From Macrothele yani (lineage: Eukaryota > Arthropoda > Arachnida > Araneae > Macrothelidae), in contig CM077012.1 of assembly GCA_039090855.1 (NCBI GenBank), positions 142,200,541 to 142,264,540 of the forward strand: 64,000 nt of DNA. The letters run 5' to 3'. The position numbers and the translations under genes were made by a program. Shown one piece after another: positions 33,456 to 46,164 of this stretch. A model generated the notes under the pieces. The model was given only the letters and a program-made list of their open reading frames with translations, had not been told where the DNA came from and did not search any database. Within the stretch, counting starts at the first letter, position 1. Each line of letters opens with the position of its first letter.

Positions 33456-35462
33456 CCGTATATACTCGCGTATAAGTCGACCCCCTTCCCACTTTCAGAG
33501 AAAAAAATCGTAAGAAATCGGAAACTCGCGTATAAGTCGATCCCGGAATGAGAAAAAAAAATTTCAATGAATTTATTCAAAAACATTTGAAAACGAAAAA
33601 AATTATATATATATAATACTAAATTGAATTTGCATACCCAAAAACTTCATCAGAACCCTTCAAAATCCGATTCAGAGTCAGACTCGCCAAACAGTTCAAA
33701 AAAGTCTTTCTCAGTCATCGGCGCGTCAGCACAAACATCAGTATTCCCATCTATGCCTGTGTCATCAGAATCACTGTCATCATCACTCATAAAAATCTCA
33801 TCATCCTCTGTGCCATCAAGTTTGTTACTAATGCAACATTTCTTGAATGATTTCACGACCATTTCCGCAGGTATCGCATCCCAAGCATCCTTGACCCATC
33901 ACACAATCAAAACGATATCCGGCTTCTTTAGATTTCCGTCCTTGGTTTCAGTCGGCAAATCGGAACTTATCCAATCTGCCCAATACCTCCGCACATTGTC
34001 CTTTAAGGGCTTATTAAGGCAGACATCTAGTGGTTGAAGAACAGATGTCAACCCACCTGGGATGACAGCAAGAGTTGTTTTTGAATTTTCTGCAGTTTTT
34101 TTCACTTCTGCACAACGGTATTAAAGCATAAACATCCCACACCAAAAAAGAAGGTTTCCTCAAAAGTGCACCTGGCCTTTTGTTCCACACATTCTTTAAC
34201 CAGTCAATTGTTCCGGATTCGTTCATCCATCCTTTTTCATGGGCACAAATGAGCACACCAGACGGAAAGACAATGCTTTTCGGCAGAGTTTTGCGTTTGA
34301 AAATAATTACCAGAGGTAGCTTACTGCCGTCGGCCAAACAGGAAAGAACAACCGTGAAACTGAATTTTTTGTGGCCAGTCGTTTTGATAAAGATATTTTT
34401 TTCGCCCTTTTGGTTCACCGTCTTATTTCCAGGAAGGTCGAAACACATGGCGGTTTCGTCCATGTTCCCTATTTGGGAAAGTTCAAAAGCAGTCTCTTTT
34501 CTCTTTGAATTACATACTTTTGAAATTCCATTATCTTTGCTTCGAGGTCACGAGGTAACTTTTGTGCAATTTTGGTGCGCTGGCGTAGACACAACCCATA
34601 GCGGTTCATGAACCTTGTGCACCAACCTGGTGAGGCACGAAAAGTGTATTTGCGGCTGCAAACTTTTCATCTTTTGTGAGCTTCATTGCTCGCAAACATA
34701 TACCAGTTCGCGTTACAATGTAACCATTTTGTCTGCAGACCACAATCTAATCATTCAAGACACTTTCCAGCTCTGGGAAAGATGTCGTTCCACGGCGCAG
34801 CACCTTTGCGATTTTCACCAAGTCCGTTTTTTTTTTTTTTTTACGCCAATCTCGAATCAGTTTTTCGTTAATGCCAAATTGACGTGAAGCAGCACAGTTG
34901 TTAGTATTTTCTGCAAAAGAAACCACTTTCAACTTGAATCCTGCGTTATAGGACATCTGTTTCTTTACACAATCCGTGTCACCCATAATAGGAGAAGCGA
35001 GACACGTGCGATTAAGAACAAGCAACACCTAACACTGGCTGTCGCATGGCTCCGTTACCAAAGAATATAAACGCTTCGCGTGATATTCTTTGCCGTTACG
35101 TCGAAGATCAGTGCAATCAACTGGTAGTCTGAAGGGCGGAGCTTTCTATGCACGGCTGTGACTGTGCTGTGGATATGCAAAGCCAGGAGACTTTTCAAAG
35201 CGCGGAGAAATTCGGAGGTTCGCGATTTCGTAATTCTACCACATCAGCGTTTTTTCTTTCTTTTTTTTTCTTTCGGAGGGTTGCGATTTCGTAATTAATA
35301 CCGCATCGGCATTTTTATTTCTTTTGAGATGGATTGCCTTTTGCCTCACGGGAAGAACTTTTGGACTTACGATTTTTTTAGACCCCGCGTATAAGTTGAC
35401 CCCATTACTTTGAAGCTCTCATTCTGTCCCAAATTTCTCTACTTATACGCAAGTATATACGG
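33456..35462 (-). mobile_element. pogo/Tigger-type DNA transposon
   Basis: A 2007-bp element with inverted termini: CCGTATATACTCGCGTATAA on the left and CCGTATATACTTGCGTATAA as the complement on the right. TA flanks both sides (33454-33455 and 35463-35464). A second CGCGTATAAG(T)CGACC motif repeats just inside each end (33525-33545 and 35383-35402). The transposase is on the minus strand. Elements of this family use TA targets and a CENP-B-like DNA-binding domain. Confidence 0.9.
33650..35028 (-). pseudogene. pogo/Tigger transposase, broken
   Basis: The N-terminus (35028-34750) reads MSYNAGFKLKVVSFAENTNN, CAASRQFGINEKLIRDWRKK, a Psq-like helix-turn-helix as in CENP-B and pogo. The middle (about 34740-34470) is out of frame. 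The catalytic part (34463 onward) has MDETAMCFDLPGNKTV, containing the first aspartate, GSKLPLVIIFKRKTLP, and LVWDVY with the second aspartate. A frameshift near 34120 leads to VIPGGLTSVLQPLDVCLNKP. A stop follows at about 33900 before an acidic tail rich in DDDSDSDD (33862-33650). The arrangement is typical for the family, but at least two breaks make it inactive. Confidence 0.85.
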
Positions 35463-35464
35463 TA

Positions 35465-36924
35465 CTGTATAAGGATACATCATTGTAAAATTATCAGGTT
35501 ATTTATCCACAGCATTTAAAAAACGTTTTGTATTTTTCACTGTGAGAAGCCCAAGTTTTGTTATGTCCTCTGACTACTTGGAAGTTAAATGTAAACACTG
35601 GAAATGAGCTGTTATTATAATTTTTTTAGCTTTTGCCTTTATCAGTTATATTATCTCATAGCATTACAAGATCAAGGATAAGGATGATGTACATCTGGAA
35701 TGTAAAATATAAGTAACATGCAACATAAAAACAAAGCAAAATTAGTGTTTTAAGAGATGAAATACTTTTGTCAGTTCAGTATTACAAATATATTGGTGTA
35801 CTAATTAGCAGCTAATACAGGGTAGATTTAATTTTTTATATTTATTCCCACATGGACAAATTTGTGACATGAACTATGAAACAGAAGAAGCCTGATCAAA
35901 GTGCTCCAGAAATAGTTGACAACTAAGCATGTTCATCAGTGAACAGTTCTCCAAAGAAAAAGGAGATTAGAAAACTTCCATGAAGTTTGGAAGCTCGATT
36001 ATACCACAATGGAGAAACTGGTGTGCCTTCCTTCAAAAACGTTTTTCTGCAGAACAAGTACAATGTTGAGCAGCACTTCAAAAAGTAGCAGTGAATTTCA
36101 TCACAAGCAGCTCCCAGTACTTGAAAGATCTTAAGAGCTCAAAAATGCAGCAAGAAAGTTGCTGTTTGCTATTTATAATGCTGCATTTATCCTGGCTAGA
36201 AAGAAACAGTTTGCAGATGCAAAAAAAATAGTGAAAGAAATCACCTCAGTAATGGAAATTTTGTTGCAGGACTATGAGCCAAAAGAGTGAAAGCTAATAT
36301 ATGAAAAAAAGCCAAAAGAGCGAAGCTAACAGCCAATTGCCAAAAGAGTGAAGCTAACAGCCAGAGATAGACTGAAGAATTCAGGATATGGCTGTAAATT
36401 AAGAAAATCAGTTACATGATCTGTTGAAAGAGTACCTTCGTTGTTTGTTAGCATTGGACAAATCAATTGATATCAGCAACACTGTGCAGCTTGTTTTCTG
36501 GATTCCACATGTCCTGTGACCTCAGATCGTGAAAACAGCTGGTAATTTGTGATCTGATACAAAACATGTAGAGAATCGGTTTATTCAATACTTTTTGTGA
36601 GGTAGTGAAAAAATTCTGCTTGGATTTGACCACATTACTTTTCAGTCACAACACATAAAAACCCATCGATGACTGGCCAAAAGAACGGGGGTGTGGTGGT
36701 GGGGGTCTTTAAGTACTTGAAAGATCTTGGCAGAATTGTGTCCAGTACTCTGTCATCCTTTCACTACATACCTTACAATAAGTCTTTGCACAAATGACCA
36801 GGAATGATATGCTGCATGACTTGATGAAAACAGTAAGTCAAATTGTGAATTACTTGAACAGCAATATAATTTGTTCATCAGCAGTTCATGCTATCACTCA
36901 AAGTGGATGACACCCTTTCCATCT
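35465..36924. other. Degraded sequence, possibly hAT transposase remnants
   Basis: Mixed frames between 35990 and 36600 give pieces such as KLLFAIYNAAFILARKKQF and ADAKKIVKEITSVMEILL, resembling the Y-x-A-x-x-IA-x-x-KKP region of hAT transposases, but stops are frequent. A short tandem array with the core GCCAAAAGAGTGAAGCTAAC occurs three times at about 36277-36362. The phrase AGTACTTGAAAGATCTT occurs twice, near 36115 and 36714. No gene can be called. Confidence 0.35.
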
Positions 36925-39900
36925 CAATTCAGGCAGAGGGTGTCAGTTGACCACCTCCATTTTTTTTTTTAATTACGGTAGCTACTCCTAATAGAGGTAT
37001 AAAGTACTGCAAAAGGATTTTTCACAGAAACATTTTCTGGTTGAGCTACAGCATTTTGAAAATACGCAAAAATACACCCGTGACGAGAATAATGTGAAAC
37101 ACCAATTTCTTTTTTGAAGTTATTGAATTGGCCTTTATTGTTCACAGAAATCGATCAAAGGAATATTGCTAGATGGCAAAAAAAAAGTCTATTACAAAAA
37201 AATTTAATTTTCTGCAAATTCAGGATTTTTTTTTTAAGAAAAAGACTTATCAGGTGGGTAAGTGTGCCAACCTGCACTCCTACTAGGATTGTCTTAGCAG
37301 TAATTCTATTTTTATCCTGTGATGCATGCAACTCATAAAATTAATTTTTTAAATATGCAAAATTTCAAAAAAATCATTTTTGAATTGCAATATCTCACAA
37401 CCCCATTTTTAAAAATTCTGAAATTTTGTCCAAATAATGACCTAATGGTAGGTAGTTAACTGGGGGAATCAGGTTACTGGATTTTTGCCTTGAAATTTTC
37501 CTACAAATTTTTTAAAATGCACTTCTCTCCTGTTCAAACCTCACCATTGGGTTATTATTAAAAAAAAAACTTTGAAAGATATTTCTGAAAAGTTTACCTG
37601 AGTATATATTCCAAATTGCAGTGTCAATCTATATTTTAAGTCATTTTTATGTTTTTTAATAATTTTCACCTATGTACATGTTTAATTTTTTTAATCCAAA
37701 GTCTGTACACGTACAATACATTATCTCAGTTGCAGTTAAGATTCAATTTCTATTTACATAAGAAAAAATGCCTCAAAAAAACAAAATTATGACCTTACCA
37801 TCATAACGACAAATTATTCAAACTGAGAAAAGCTGCTGGATTTTATTGATTTCCTTCTCAAAGGTATGAAGTCATGCAGAACATCCAACAGGAGATGAGG
37901 CATTCACCTTTAGAAGTACATTTTTTAAGGGCACTGGACATTTGACCTATTTTCTTGCCACATTCTTCTGGCTACCAAAAACCTCTGGCTGGTCCATGAG
38001 AGTGCATGAAAGATACTGTTATGTCCTCTAATTCTTTAGATATGTTTGTAATCTGTACCATCCATCCACCAGTTATAGTCATAAATGCATCCTATGAATT
38101 CTCCTATTTGAAAATCATTCACAGAAAAGGGGTTCTTTTTTGTTGGCTTGAAAATTGCACTACTTTATGTGGGTGCCGGACTGTTCTGGCCATTGATGGT
38201 TTATTTCCTTGTACTAACCAGGAATGCTGCGACTGTATTCCAACAACTGTTTTACCTGTATATACATTCCACTCTTCTACTTTGCTGGTTCAATAGGATT
38301 GAACTTCACAAGTTGTGAGGAGTAGAAGTTTAATCTTTGGAATAAAGGGGGAGACAGTTTCAACAAATGAAGGTGCGTCTCTTATAGCTTGTGAAGCTTC
38401 CTTCTGTAAGTTGAATTTAGTAGCAAAATGTTTGCACAGGCCACCCACACCATCACATGCACTCTTGCATTGGCCTGTGGCTGAGAAGATCCACTTCTTA
38501 CATTTGGGTCCCCCCTTCATAAGTTCATAGAACTGATATTTGTTTTTGAAGTGAAGTGCCCGGCTGCTCCATCTGAAACGTAAAACAATTGTTTTAAATT
38601 CTTCGAAAGGACAAGTCTTAGCAATTTCACTTTTTATGAGCAGAATGGCACACAGAGCATGTGCTGTGTCATGGCTTATACCATTGCATGCTACCATAAA
38701 AGACTTGGTCTCATTTGGAAAGTATACAATGCATGTAAAGAGTGAGATCTGGACATTGTTTTGCCAGTAGCAACTTTGCACTTCATCAGGTAGAATTACA
38801 GATCAGTTTTGAGCAAAGTAAAAGTGCAACACCAACACTGGACTATGTGCTGCAAACTATTTAACCTCTGCTATCACATTTCTCTGGATCGGCTCATTAA
38901 TAATTACACAAGAGTTTTTTCCTTCTCGATATCCCCCACCTTCAGTAGCTCTTATTTTCATTGACTTCCCCAATGACTCTCAAGCAGCCTTAATAGGTGT
39001 TTCACAGTACTCCATAAAAATTGCCCCGGGCAGTACCATTTTCAGTGCCACAGCTTTGGAAAATCAAACTTTGAAATCATATCAGCTGCAGTTTAGCCCA
39101 AAAATTACTGCAAATTGCAGTTTACCCATGAGTCAAAAATTGCCCAAGTTTCATAAAATCATTCACCATCATTTTCACTGTACTAATAAAATTTTTCTTG
39201 CCATTTTCGGATTTGGTCACATTTGGCGACTTGGTGAATGCTTAGTGCAAGACCTGCCAGGAATTGTGTTCTGCTGCTATTAAAAATTTACTAAATAATG
39301 TTTACAGTTCTCATTTTTTCACTGAATTCAAATTTTTTTTTTTTTTTAAAAAAGGGCCATTTTTCAAAAATTAGAAAAAAAAATTGAAAAAAAAAAAGTG
39401 TCATTTTTAAAAATAAGAAAATTTCAAGGCAAAAATCCAGTAACCTGACTCCCCAGTAAACTAACTACCATTAGGACATTGTTTGGACAACATTTCAGAA
39501 TTTTTAAAAATGGGGTTTTTGAGATATTGCAATTCAAAAATGTTGATTTTTTTGAAATTTTACATATTTTAAAAATTAATTTTATGAGTTACAAGCATCA
39601 CAGGATAAAAATAAAATTACTGCTAAGACAACCCTAGTAGGGGTGCAGGTTGGCACACTTACCCACCTGATAAGTCTTAAAAAAATCCTAAATGTGGAAA
39701 ATTAAAAAATTGTAAAAAATATAATTTTTTTTTGCCATCTGGCAATATTTGTTTGACCAATTTCTTTGAATTTTAAGAAAGGCCAATTCAATAGCTTCAA
39801 ACTAAAAAAAAAAAATTTGAGTCTACCTGTTATAGTTCAGGAGCAGTGTGCATTTAAAAATTTGACATTTCACATGATTTTTGTCACAAGTGTATTTTTT

Positions 39901-40065
39901 CCCTATTTTCAAAATGCTGTAGCTTGACCAAAATTTTTTTTTTATGAAAAATCCTTTTGCAGTACTTTATACCTCTATTAGGAGTAGCTACCATATTTTT
40001 TTCAAAAAATTGGAAGTGGTCAACTGACACATGTTGGTCATGCTTGCCTGAATTGAGATGGAAAT
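36925..40065 (-). mobile_element. DNA transposon with terminal inverted repeats over 600 bp
   Basis: The left arm (about 36925-37535) and right arm (about 39395-40065) are reverse complements with scattered differences. Shared landmarks are AGGTGGGTAAGTGTGCCAAC on the left and its complement at about 39645, CCATCTCAATTCAGGCA at the ends, and TTTATCCTGTGATGC. Between them lies about 1.9 kb holding a degraded transposase-like gene on the minus strand. Arms fade at CCATCTCAATTC on both sides, which sets the outer limits to within about 15 bp. No target duplication was established. The superfamily is not recognised. Confidence 0.8.
37900..39050 (-). pseudogene. Transposase-like protein of unassigned family, degraded
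   Basis: In minus-strand order: EVQSCYWQNNVQISLFTCIV, CNGISHDTAHALCAI, then RFRWSSRALHFKNKYQFYEL and WIFSATGQCKSACDGVGGL in the open frame 38781-38290. After a shift come QIGEFIGCIYDYNWW and VQITNISKELEDITVSFMHS with HGPARGF. I recall an arthropod and cnidarian protein family with the same order: an E-x-Q-x-x-(H/Y)W motif, an SDG...FKNK motif, ATSHGKG-x-x-DG-x-GG, and a C-terminal WW(I/M)G...HPxGP small domain. Here the SDG and SHGKG residues are altered (SSR, GQCK), so the copy is dead. The flanking long inverted repeats imply a transposase role, which is inference. Confidence 0.55.
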
Positions 40066-42195
40066 GGTCATGACTGCAATTTTGATGACATTTAACTACA
40101 TGAATGGTCAATCAAGCCATGGAAAGGTTCTGAAGTGGTAAACTTGTGTATCTGCAAATTCACAAGTTCCTGGTGAAAATGCCAGGCTGAAAAGTTTTCA
40201 GCCATTGAGAGAGTGAAGGATGGCAATGAGATTTGAAGGTTTTGACAAACAAAGAAGCACTTGAATGAATTACACACAAAACTGCAGGGAAAAAGAAAAC
40301 TCATTTGAAGTCTAGCTCAAATCATTTGGGAGTTAAATCAAATATCAATCTGATGCTGCTTCATGTACAGAAACAAAATTTTACTCACTTTCGAATCCTG
40401 AAAATTTATCTGGAAAATACTACAGAAATTGATTTTGAACTGAAAAAGCTGTAGCAATACATGGATTGGCTCAGAAATCTGGACAAAGGTTCACAGACTT
40501 AAACAGTTTTAACCTGATATTTCAGAACCTAGAAAGATCTATTTGGTTTTAGTATTGAAAAGTCATCAGAACTTGCAAATTTGATTAGCATGAACAGGCA
40601 AGAGTTCATGACCGACTTGCTGTTGCAAAAGAGCCAAAACAGTTGTAACTGCAAATTTGCAATGAATTTCTGGCTGAAATGTGGCAAACTCTTTGGAAGA
40701 TGAGCAGTATCTTCTGAAAGCTATTATTGCAATATTGTTTTTGATGTTTGGGTCTACATGGTTGCAAAAGTCAACATTTTCTTCCCTGACTTTGCTGAGT
40801 TGGAACAATTGATCACCTTGTTGATATGAATCTAAACACTTAACTGCAAACTTTGTTGCAGTCGAATTTTGAGCTGCATTTTTGTTTCTTTTTACCATGG
40901 TAAGATACATGGAAAGCCAAATCTTTCATTGAAATAAATTTATTTAATGAAAATTTTATGCTTCATTAATAGTGTGGCCATTTCTGTGGTTGACCAGTCA
41001 TGGAAACAGCCAGGGGGAAAAAAATGAACAGTCCTGCTAGTCTGTATTCAGTGGCACTGGAGTGCAAATAATCTTTCAGGGTGGCAGCACAAAATGAACT
41101 TAGTTTGGAGTTTGCCTTCACATTTTCATGGAGAAATAGGGAAACTACTTTTTCTAGGAAATATTGAGAGGGAGATGCCCCCATCCTTTTTGAGGGGAAA
41201 GGGGACACAAAGGCCCAAGCCCTTCCAGTTCTGGCACACGTCAGTACTGATTACCCATGCAAGCCAGTGTTTTCTGTGTGACATGTCAACAAACACAGTG
41301 AAAGCACTGAAGTTTTAACCACATAAATTCAAGGTTATGGAGCAGCTGAAAGCCATGAACGATGCAAAATGGGTGCTTTGTGGATGCAAATGGTGTTTTT
41401 GCTACACAATCAAAGATGTGATAATTTGAATACATTTCTTTCAAACAAAGGCATAAATCAAACTGAATAAATGGCCAAAATAAATGGGTATGAGCCATAA
41501 AAAAACATTGCTAGCTTGCATAGGAAACCATTGCATCCATAGAAAAATTTTTATTCGAAACATCACAATACTGTATAATCTTCACATTATTCGAAGGAGT
41601 TGCCCATTTGTTTTACTCAAAAGGACAGAGCAGGGTGTTACTGCAGTAAGTTTGAGCAGTTTTTGTTGATTAGCTGGATAATATGGAATGCCAAGATGAG
41701 TACTGCCAATAGGACAGAGTTACAGTCTGAATAGCAAGTCTCCATGATCAGATTTAAGGATGAGTGATTTCCAACTGCCTGTAACCACCATCGTCACTAA
41801 ACTTAACATTGCCTGATTAATTGCTGCAACACTTTTCTGTAACAGCAGATTTACATTCATAACCTCCATACCCAGGAGGAAGTGAAAGAAAATATTACGG
41901 AAATCAGTGGCATTTCACAGGCCTTGCAGATTCCTCTGTATATGTGTGTGTAAACAGGAGGGTGTATGCCTTTTGATGACAAAGTATTCAGAAATTGATT
42001 ACTCTGTAGTACGAAGCATACTTTAAGTGATAGCAAGTTATGTGTTCACATATAATTTCTCAAAATCAGTTCACAAGTTCAATGCTGAGCACAAACTTAC
42101 TGACACATACAAGGAAAACTGCAGAAATCTCTTACAACTTGGAAACATCCCTATGAGAATACTACCCCCAACTACTTTTGGAAGTACCAGCAATA
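40066..42195. other. LONP2 intron, no confident features
   Basis: About 2.1 kb, AT-rich. A minus-strand open frame at 40566-40910 (114 codons) has no recognisable motif. No transposon ends, splice-flanked exon or RNA gene was seen. Confidence 0.45.
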
Positions 42196-42390
42196 GCTGC
42201 CCTGGTTGCAGAGTGGTGTGAGGTTCATGCTTCTAGCTACTTGTCCAAGATGGTCCTGGATAAAGCATGGGTAATGAGTTTGACTTACACCACTGGCTCT
42301 ATCCTTCCCAGGAGCCAGTAGCCTTAAATTAGGGACAGGAGACTCCTTATCACTCTAGATGCTCATGGATCATTAAATCCCAAAACAAAG
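42196..42390 (+). mobile_element. tRNA-derived SINE (family S1), diverged copy
   Basis: CCTGGTTGCAGAGTGGTGTG at the start, then CACTGGCTCTATCCTTCCCA, GGAGCCAGTAGCC and TTAAATTAGGGACAGG, follow the same order as the SINE at 29119-29342 read in its own orientation. The B box is weak (GAGTTTGACTTACACC). It is an older copy without a clear target duplication. Confidence 0.65.
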
Positions 42391-42889
42391 TCTCTACAAT
42401 GTGAAGCTTTTATTAACCTCTTGAGGGCCATGTAGTTTTGCTAAAAATTACGCAATATGTCCAGGATATACTTAAAAGTTCTGACTGGAGGCTTTATGTC
42501 TTCTGTAAACAACGATAGATTGAGACATACTCAAAATGTAGAAACTTATGTAAAATGAACAAAGATTATACCTTAAGTATTTCATCCTTTTAATAACACT
42601 AATAAAAACTTGATTAGGTAATTATTGCCTTAAAGATATACAAAAATGAATGTAAAAAAACAAAGAATCAGATATCTCCAACCTTGATGATGAAAAGTAT
42701 TCATAGTCACTGTCATTGCTTTCTGAATTGCTATCAGACATTTTTCACCAGCAAAAAGAAACTGATATGAATGTAAAAAAATCTCAACCTCAGTTAAAAA
42801 AAAAACAAAAAAAAACGGAGTTCCTTCTAAAAAGAAAATATCCTACTACGATACTGAACCCACCATCATAACTTTTTGAACTGTCTTAT

Positions 42890-43165
42890 GTTGGCTTTCC
42901 TTTTTCCAGGGTGGAAGTGCTGAAGTAACAGATTCAGTAAAGCCAAGGAAGAATTAGGTCTGCTTTCGGTAACATCCTTTTTTGTGTTCAACCAAGCATT
43001 TAGTAATGCTAAACATCTGACTAACATTTAAGTAACACATTACTAAATATTTGGCTGAGTACAAAAATGATACTACCCAAGGTAGACCTAACACTTCCTT
43101 GGCTTTACTGGCTCTCTAAGATACACTTCAGCAGTGCCACTCTAGGAAAATACTGAGAAAATCGC
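42890..43165. repeat. Foldback (long inverted repeat), possible MITE
   Basis: Left arm about 42905-43020 contains GTAAAGCCAAGGAAGAATTA and AAGCATTTAGTAATG. Right arm about 43043-43155 contains the complements CATTACTAAATATTTGGCTG and TAACACTTCCTTGGCTTTAC. The centre is about 22 bp. The arms are about 80 percent alike by eye. It would form a long hairpin and has no coding capacity. Confidence 0.7.
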
Positions 43166-44580
43166 TCTTTTCATCAACCAAAGGGCTTGACATTTCACGA
43201 GTGCCCTGAAATATCTACCTCTTCAAACAGCAATACTAACAGTCCTTATTTTATCCCCATCATTTGGAAACCTCTACTGTTTGGCACCAACCAAAATAAA
43301 GAACTTGGAAATCAAAATCTGGCAACCAGCCTCACTTTTGTTTACAGGTGATCAAGACCTAGGTCAAATGAAAAGTGCTTCTGCATTTCTTTAATATCTT
43401 TACATAACTATAGCTCGCTAACAACTTGTTACCTACACAGCCCGACAGAGAAAATGCCCCACCACGAATAGATGAACGCAGCGCCATGCAAATTACAGGG
43501 TGGATGCACACCTACAAGTTATACAAATGATTGCATTTGAAGGCCAATCGCACGAGCGGTGCGCGGGATATAAGCGGACAACCAGCTGTGAGGCCATCAG
43601 TCGAGACGTTACAGCCGCGAGAACAGAGTGGTTCTGCTGCAACCGTGTCTGGAGAACTAACAAGGGGTGCCAATGCTGTTAAGACTCCGTCGTGGGAGAT
43701 TTCGTCAAACGGAAGAGTTCACGAGAGGTGTCATCGTAGGTCTTCGTACTGAGGGATGGTCCTTGCGTCGTATTGCGGAAGAAATGCAACGTGATGCCAC
43801 AACTGTCGGTCGCATTTGGAGACAGTGGTCCCAGGAAGGATCTGTGTGACGTTGTAGGGGGAATGGAGCAAGGAGACTGAAGTCTGAGCACACTGATCGT
43901 CGTGCCATAGCGGACCCACAGGCCACAACGGGCGACATTTTGCTGAGTGTACAGGGAGGCTTGGATGCTCCGATATAGACGCGGATAGCAGAGGTGCCAA
44001 CCTCTGGCAGAACCTATCAGTAATCAATAGGGTATTTTTCAGTAATGTTTCAGTAATGGAACACAAACTTTCAGTAATATTTTCAGTAATGTAACACGCC
44101 ATTTTTTTTTCAAAGTTAAGGACAATATTATAGTACTACTGTGTAATCTGTAATACTTGTATGAGGTGCCTATCGGTAATCGCCATACGAAGCCTCATTT
44201 GTTAACACGCGGAAAGCTTATTTCATGGAAAATTAATGCGTGAAATGTATAATAACCTTATGTTTACACTATCCCGACAAAAAATTATGAAATGAAATTA
44301 TCAATATTGTACTTGCCTCATGTCACAGAGGTGCCAACCTTCTGCTGTGCCCATCAGTAATCACCATACAAAGCTTCATCGTTTACGCGTGGGAAGGGTA
44401 TTTCATGAGAAATTAACGTGTGAAATGTGTAACAACCTTATAAATATAAAATCAAATACCTTATAACATGACCCTTCTATTTTAATGGTTAATATTTTTT
44501 AATAACCCAAGTGGGAATGAATATCTGCTAGATATCGAGCTGATATTGGTTATGATGGCTGAATGTCTTAATATCGGACA

Positions 44581-46164
44581 CATACCTGCCAACCAAAATT
44601 TTCCTAAATCAAAAAGATTGCTTGCAAAAATCAAAATTTACCATAAAATCAAGATTTTCCCTAAAACTAAGAAGATTTTCTTTAAAATTAAGAAGATTTG
44701 CAACAGTACCAGAACTGTTAATTCACAATTGTCTATTATTAGGGTAGAGTGGTTATGTATGGGATGTGCCAGCAGTATGTTTGATGATACGTAATTATTT
44801 TTCTGTATCAGTCACTCATAGATGGAGTTCAGAAATTTTGATGATTTTCAAGGTTTTGAATTTTTTTAATTGAATGACGTAATTTTAGAAATAACGATTT
44901 CATTTAAGCAATGACAAGACAGTGACTTTTTTTTATGCCCTTGGATGACAATTTTATCCATCATGAATGCATGACAGCATTGTTTTAGATAAAAGATGAA
45001 TAGTGTAACTTTGAGAATATGAATACTTTTGAACACAAATTTTCAGCTTCATTACGTTCGTTTTCGACCCCCCCCCATCCTCTGCAAACCTTGGGGGGGG
45101 GGGTATTTTAGAATACATGTTCAGAACATCGTTGGGGAAAGAAAAAATACAGTTACGGGAGAAATCTTTTCTAAATCCGATTTTCGTTTTCGGACATTAT
45201 CCCTCCATTTACAAGTTGAAATACAAATATTTATGAAATAAAATGATATCTAACAACAATACTAGGCAGAGGAAACATCGCGTGAAAAATAAAAATACGA
45301 TTACGGGAGAAATCTTCACTGCGTCTAACTTCAGTTTTCGAAAGTTTTGAAAAACGAAACCTTCGTTTTAGAGTTTCAGGCGAAAAACATTCTCCCCCAC
45401 TACCAATTGCCCCAAAATTTATGTTCAGTTATGCATCAATCTCAATCTCGAGGATACCTCAAATTATGACTGAATCAATCTCAAGGATAACTCAAATTAT
45501 GACGGAAAAGGAGAAATTCCTCGAAGCCGTTGCACGCTCATGCCTGAAGATTACAGGAAAATTCTTGCGCCGTCGAATTTCCTTATTTGGAAATTTTCCC
45601 TCCACTTTCACACTGAAACACAAATATTTTTGGAAAAAGTGATGTATAACAACAACACTGGACAGAGGCAACATCGCAGGAAAACAAAATTACGATTACG
45701 GAAAAAATCTTTATTTCATTTACTTCCGTTTCTGAAAGACAAAATACCGTCCAGATGCGTATTTTTACGCGTTGGTAAAATTTTGATGCGTAGACACTTT
45801 TTGATGCGTACTAGACAACACATTTTAGAGAACTCTGCACTGCGCAGAATTAAAAAAATTTCCAACTTCGGCGCAATTAGCGCAGCTATTCCAACACAGA
45901 GGGAGTTTGGAAGGATTGGTGGGAGGGGTCTATAAATAAATATCGCTCACTAATAGAAACATGAGATAACATAAGGTTCAATCGCTACGAGAATATATAA
46001 AAAAAGCAGGAGTTTACATTAAGTGACAATAACAATGATATCGATTTCCATCAATAAAAAAAATTCAGGAGCCGTTTTGGCGAAAATCGGGAAGAAACTA
46101 TCTTCCGACCGTAAAACCACCCCAAAATCCGTTCCGGGAAATCCGGAATACTTTGCAGGTATGT
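44581..46164. mobile_element. Second-level nested element with CATACCTGC ends
   Basis: The left end reads CATACCTGCCAACC and the right end, complemented, ACATACCTGCAAAG. GGACA stands on both sides (44576-44580 and 46165-46169). This makes a 1.58 kb element inside the 2.5 kb one. It carries the second copy of the five-unit array (44935-45740). No coding region is recognised. Confidence 0.6.
44935..45740 (+). repeat. Dispersed five-unit array, copy 2
   Basis: It starts with GATGACAATTTTATCCATCA as copy 1 does and has TACGGGAGAAATCT...TTTTCG units at about 45050, 45145, 45300, 45545 and 45695, separated by AAATACAAATATTTATG and GGAAACATCGCG blocks. Unit order and uneven spacing follow copy 1 at 12935-13870. 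C and G runs sit near 45069-45106. Confidence 0.7.

Noticed and set aside
36277..36362. CRISPR-like short repeats
   Set aside because: Only three diverged units of about 30 bp in animal DNA, with no regular spacers.
38006..38296. Plus-strand 96-codon frame
   Set aside because: It is antisense to the transposase-like C-terminal domain that is clearly readable on the minus strand.
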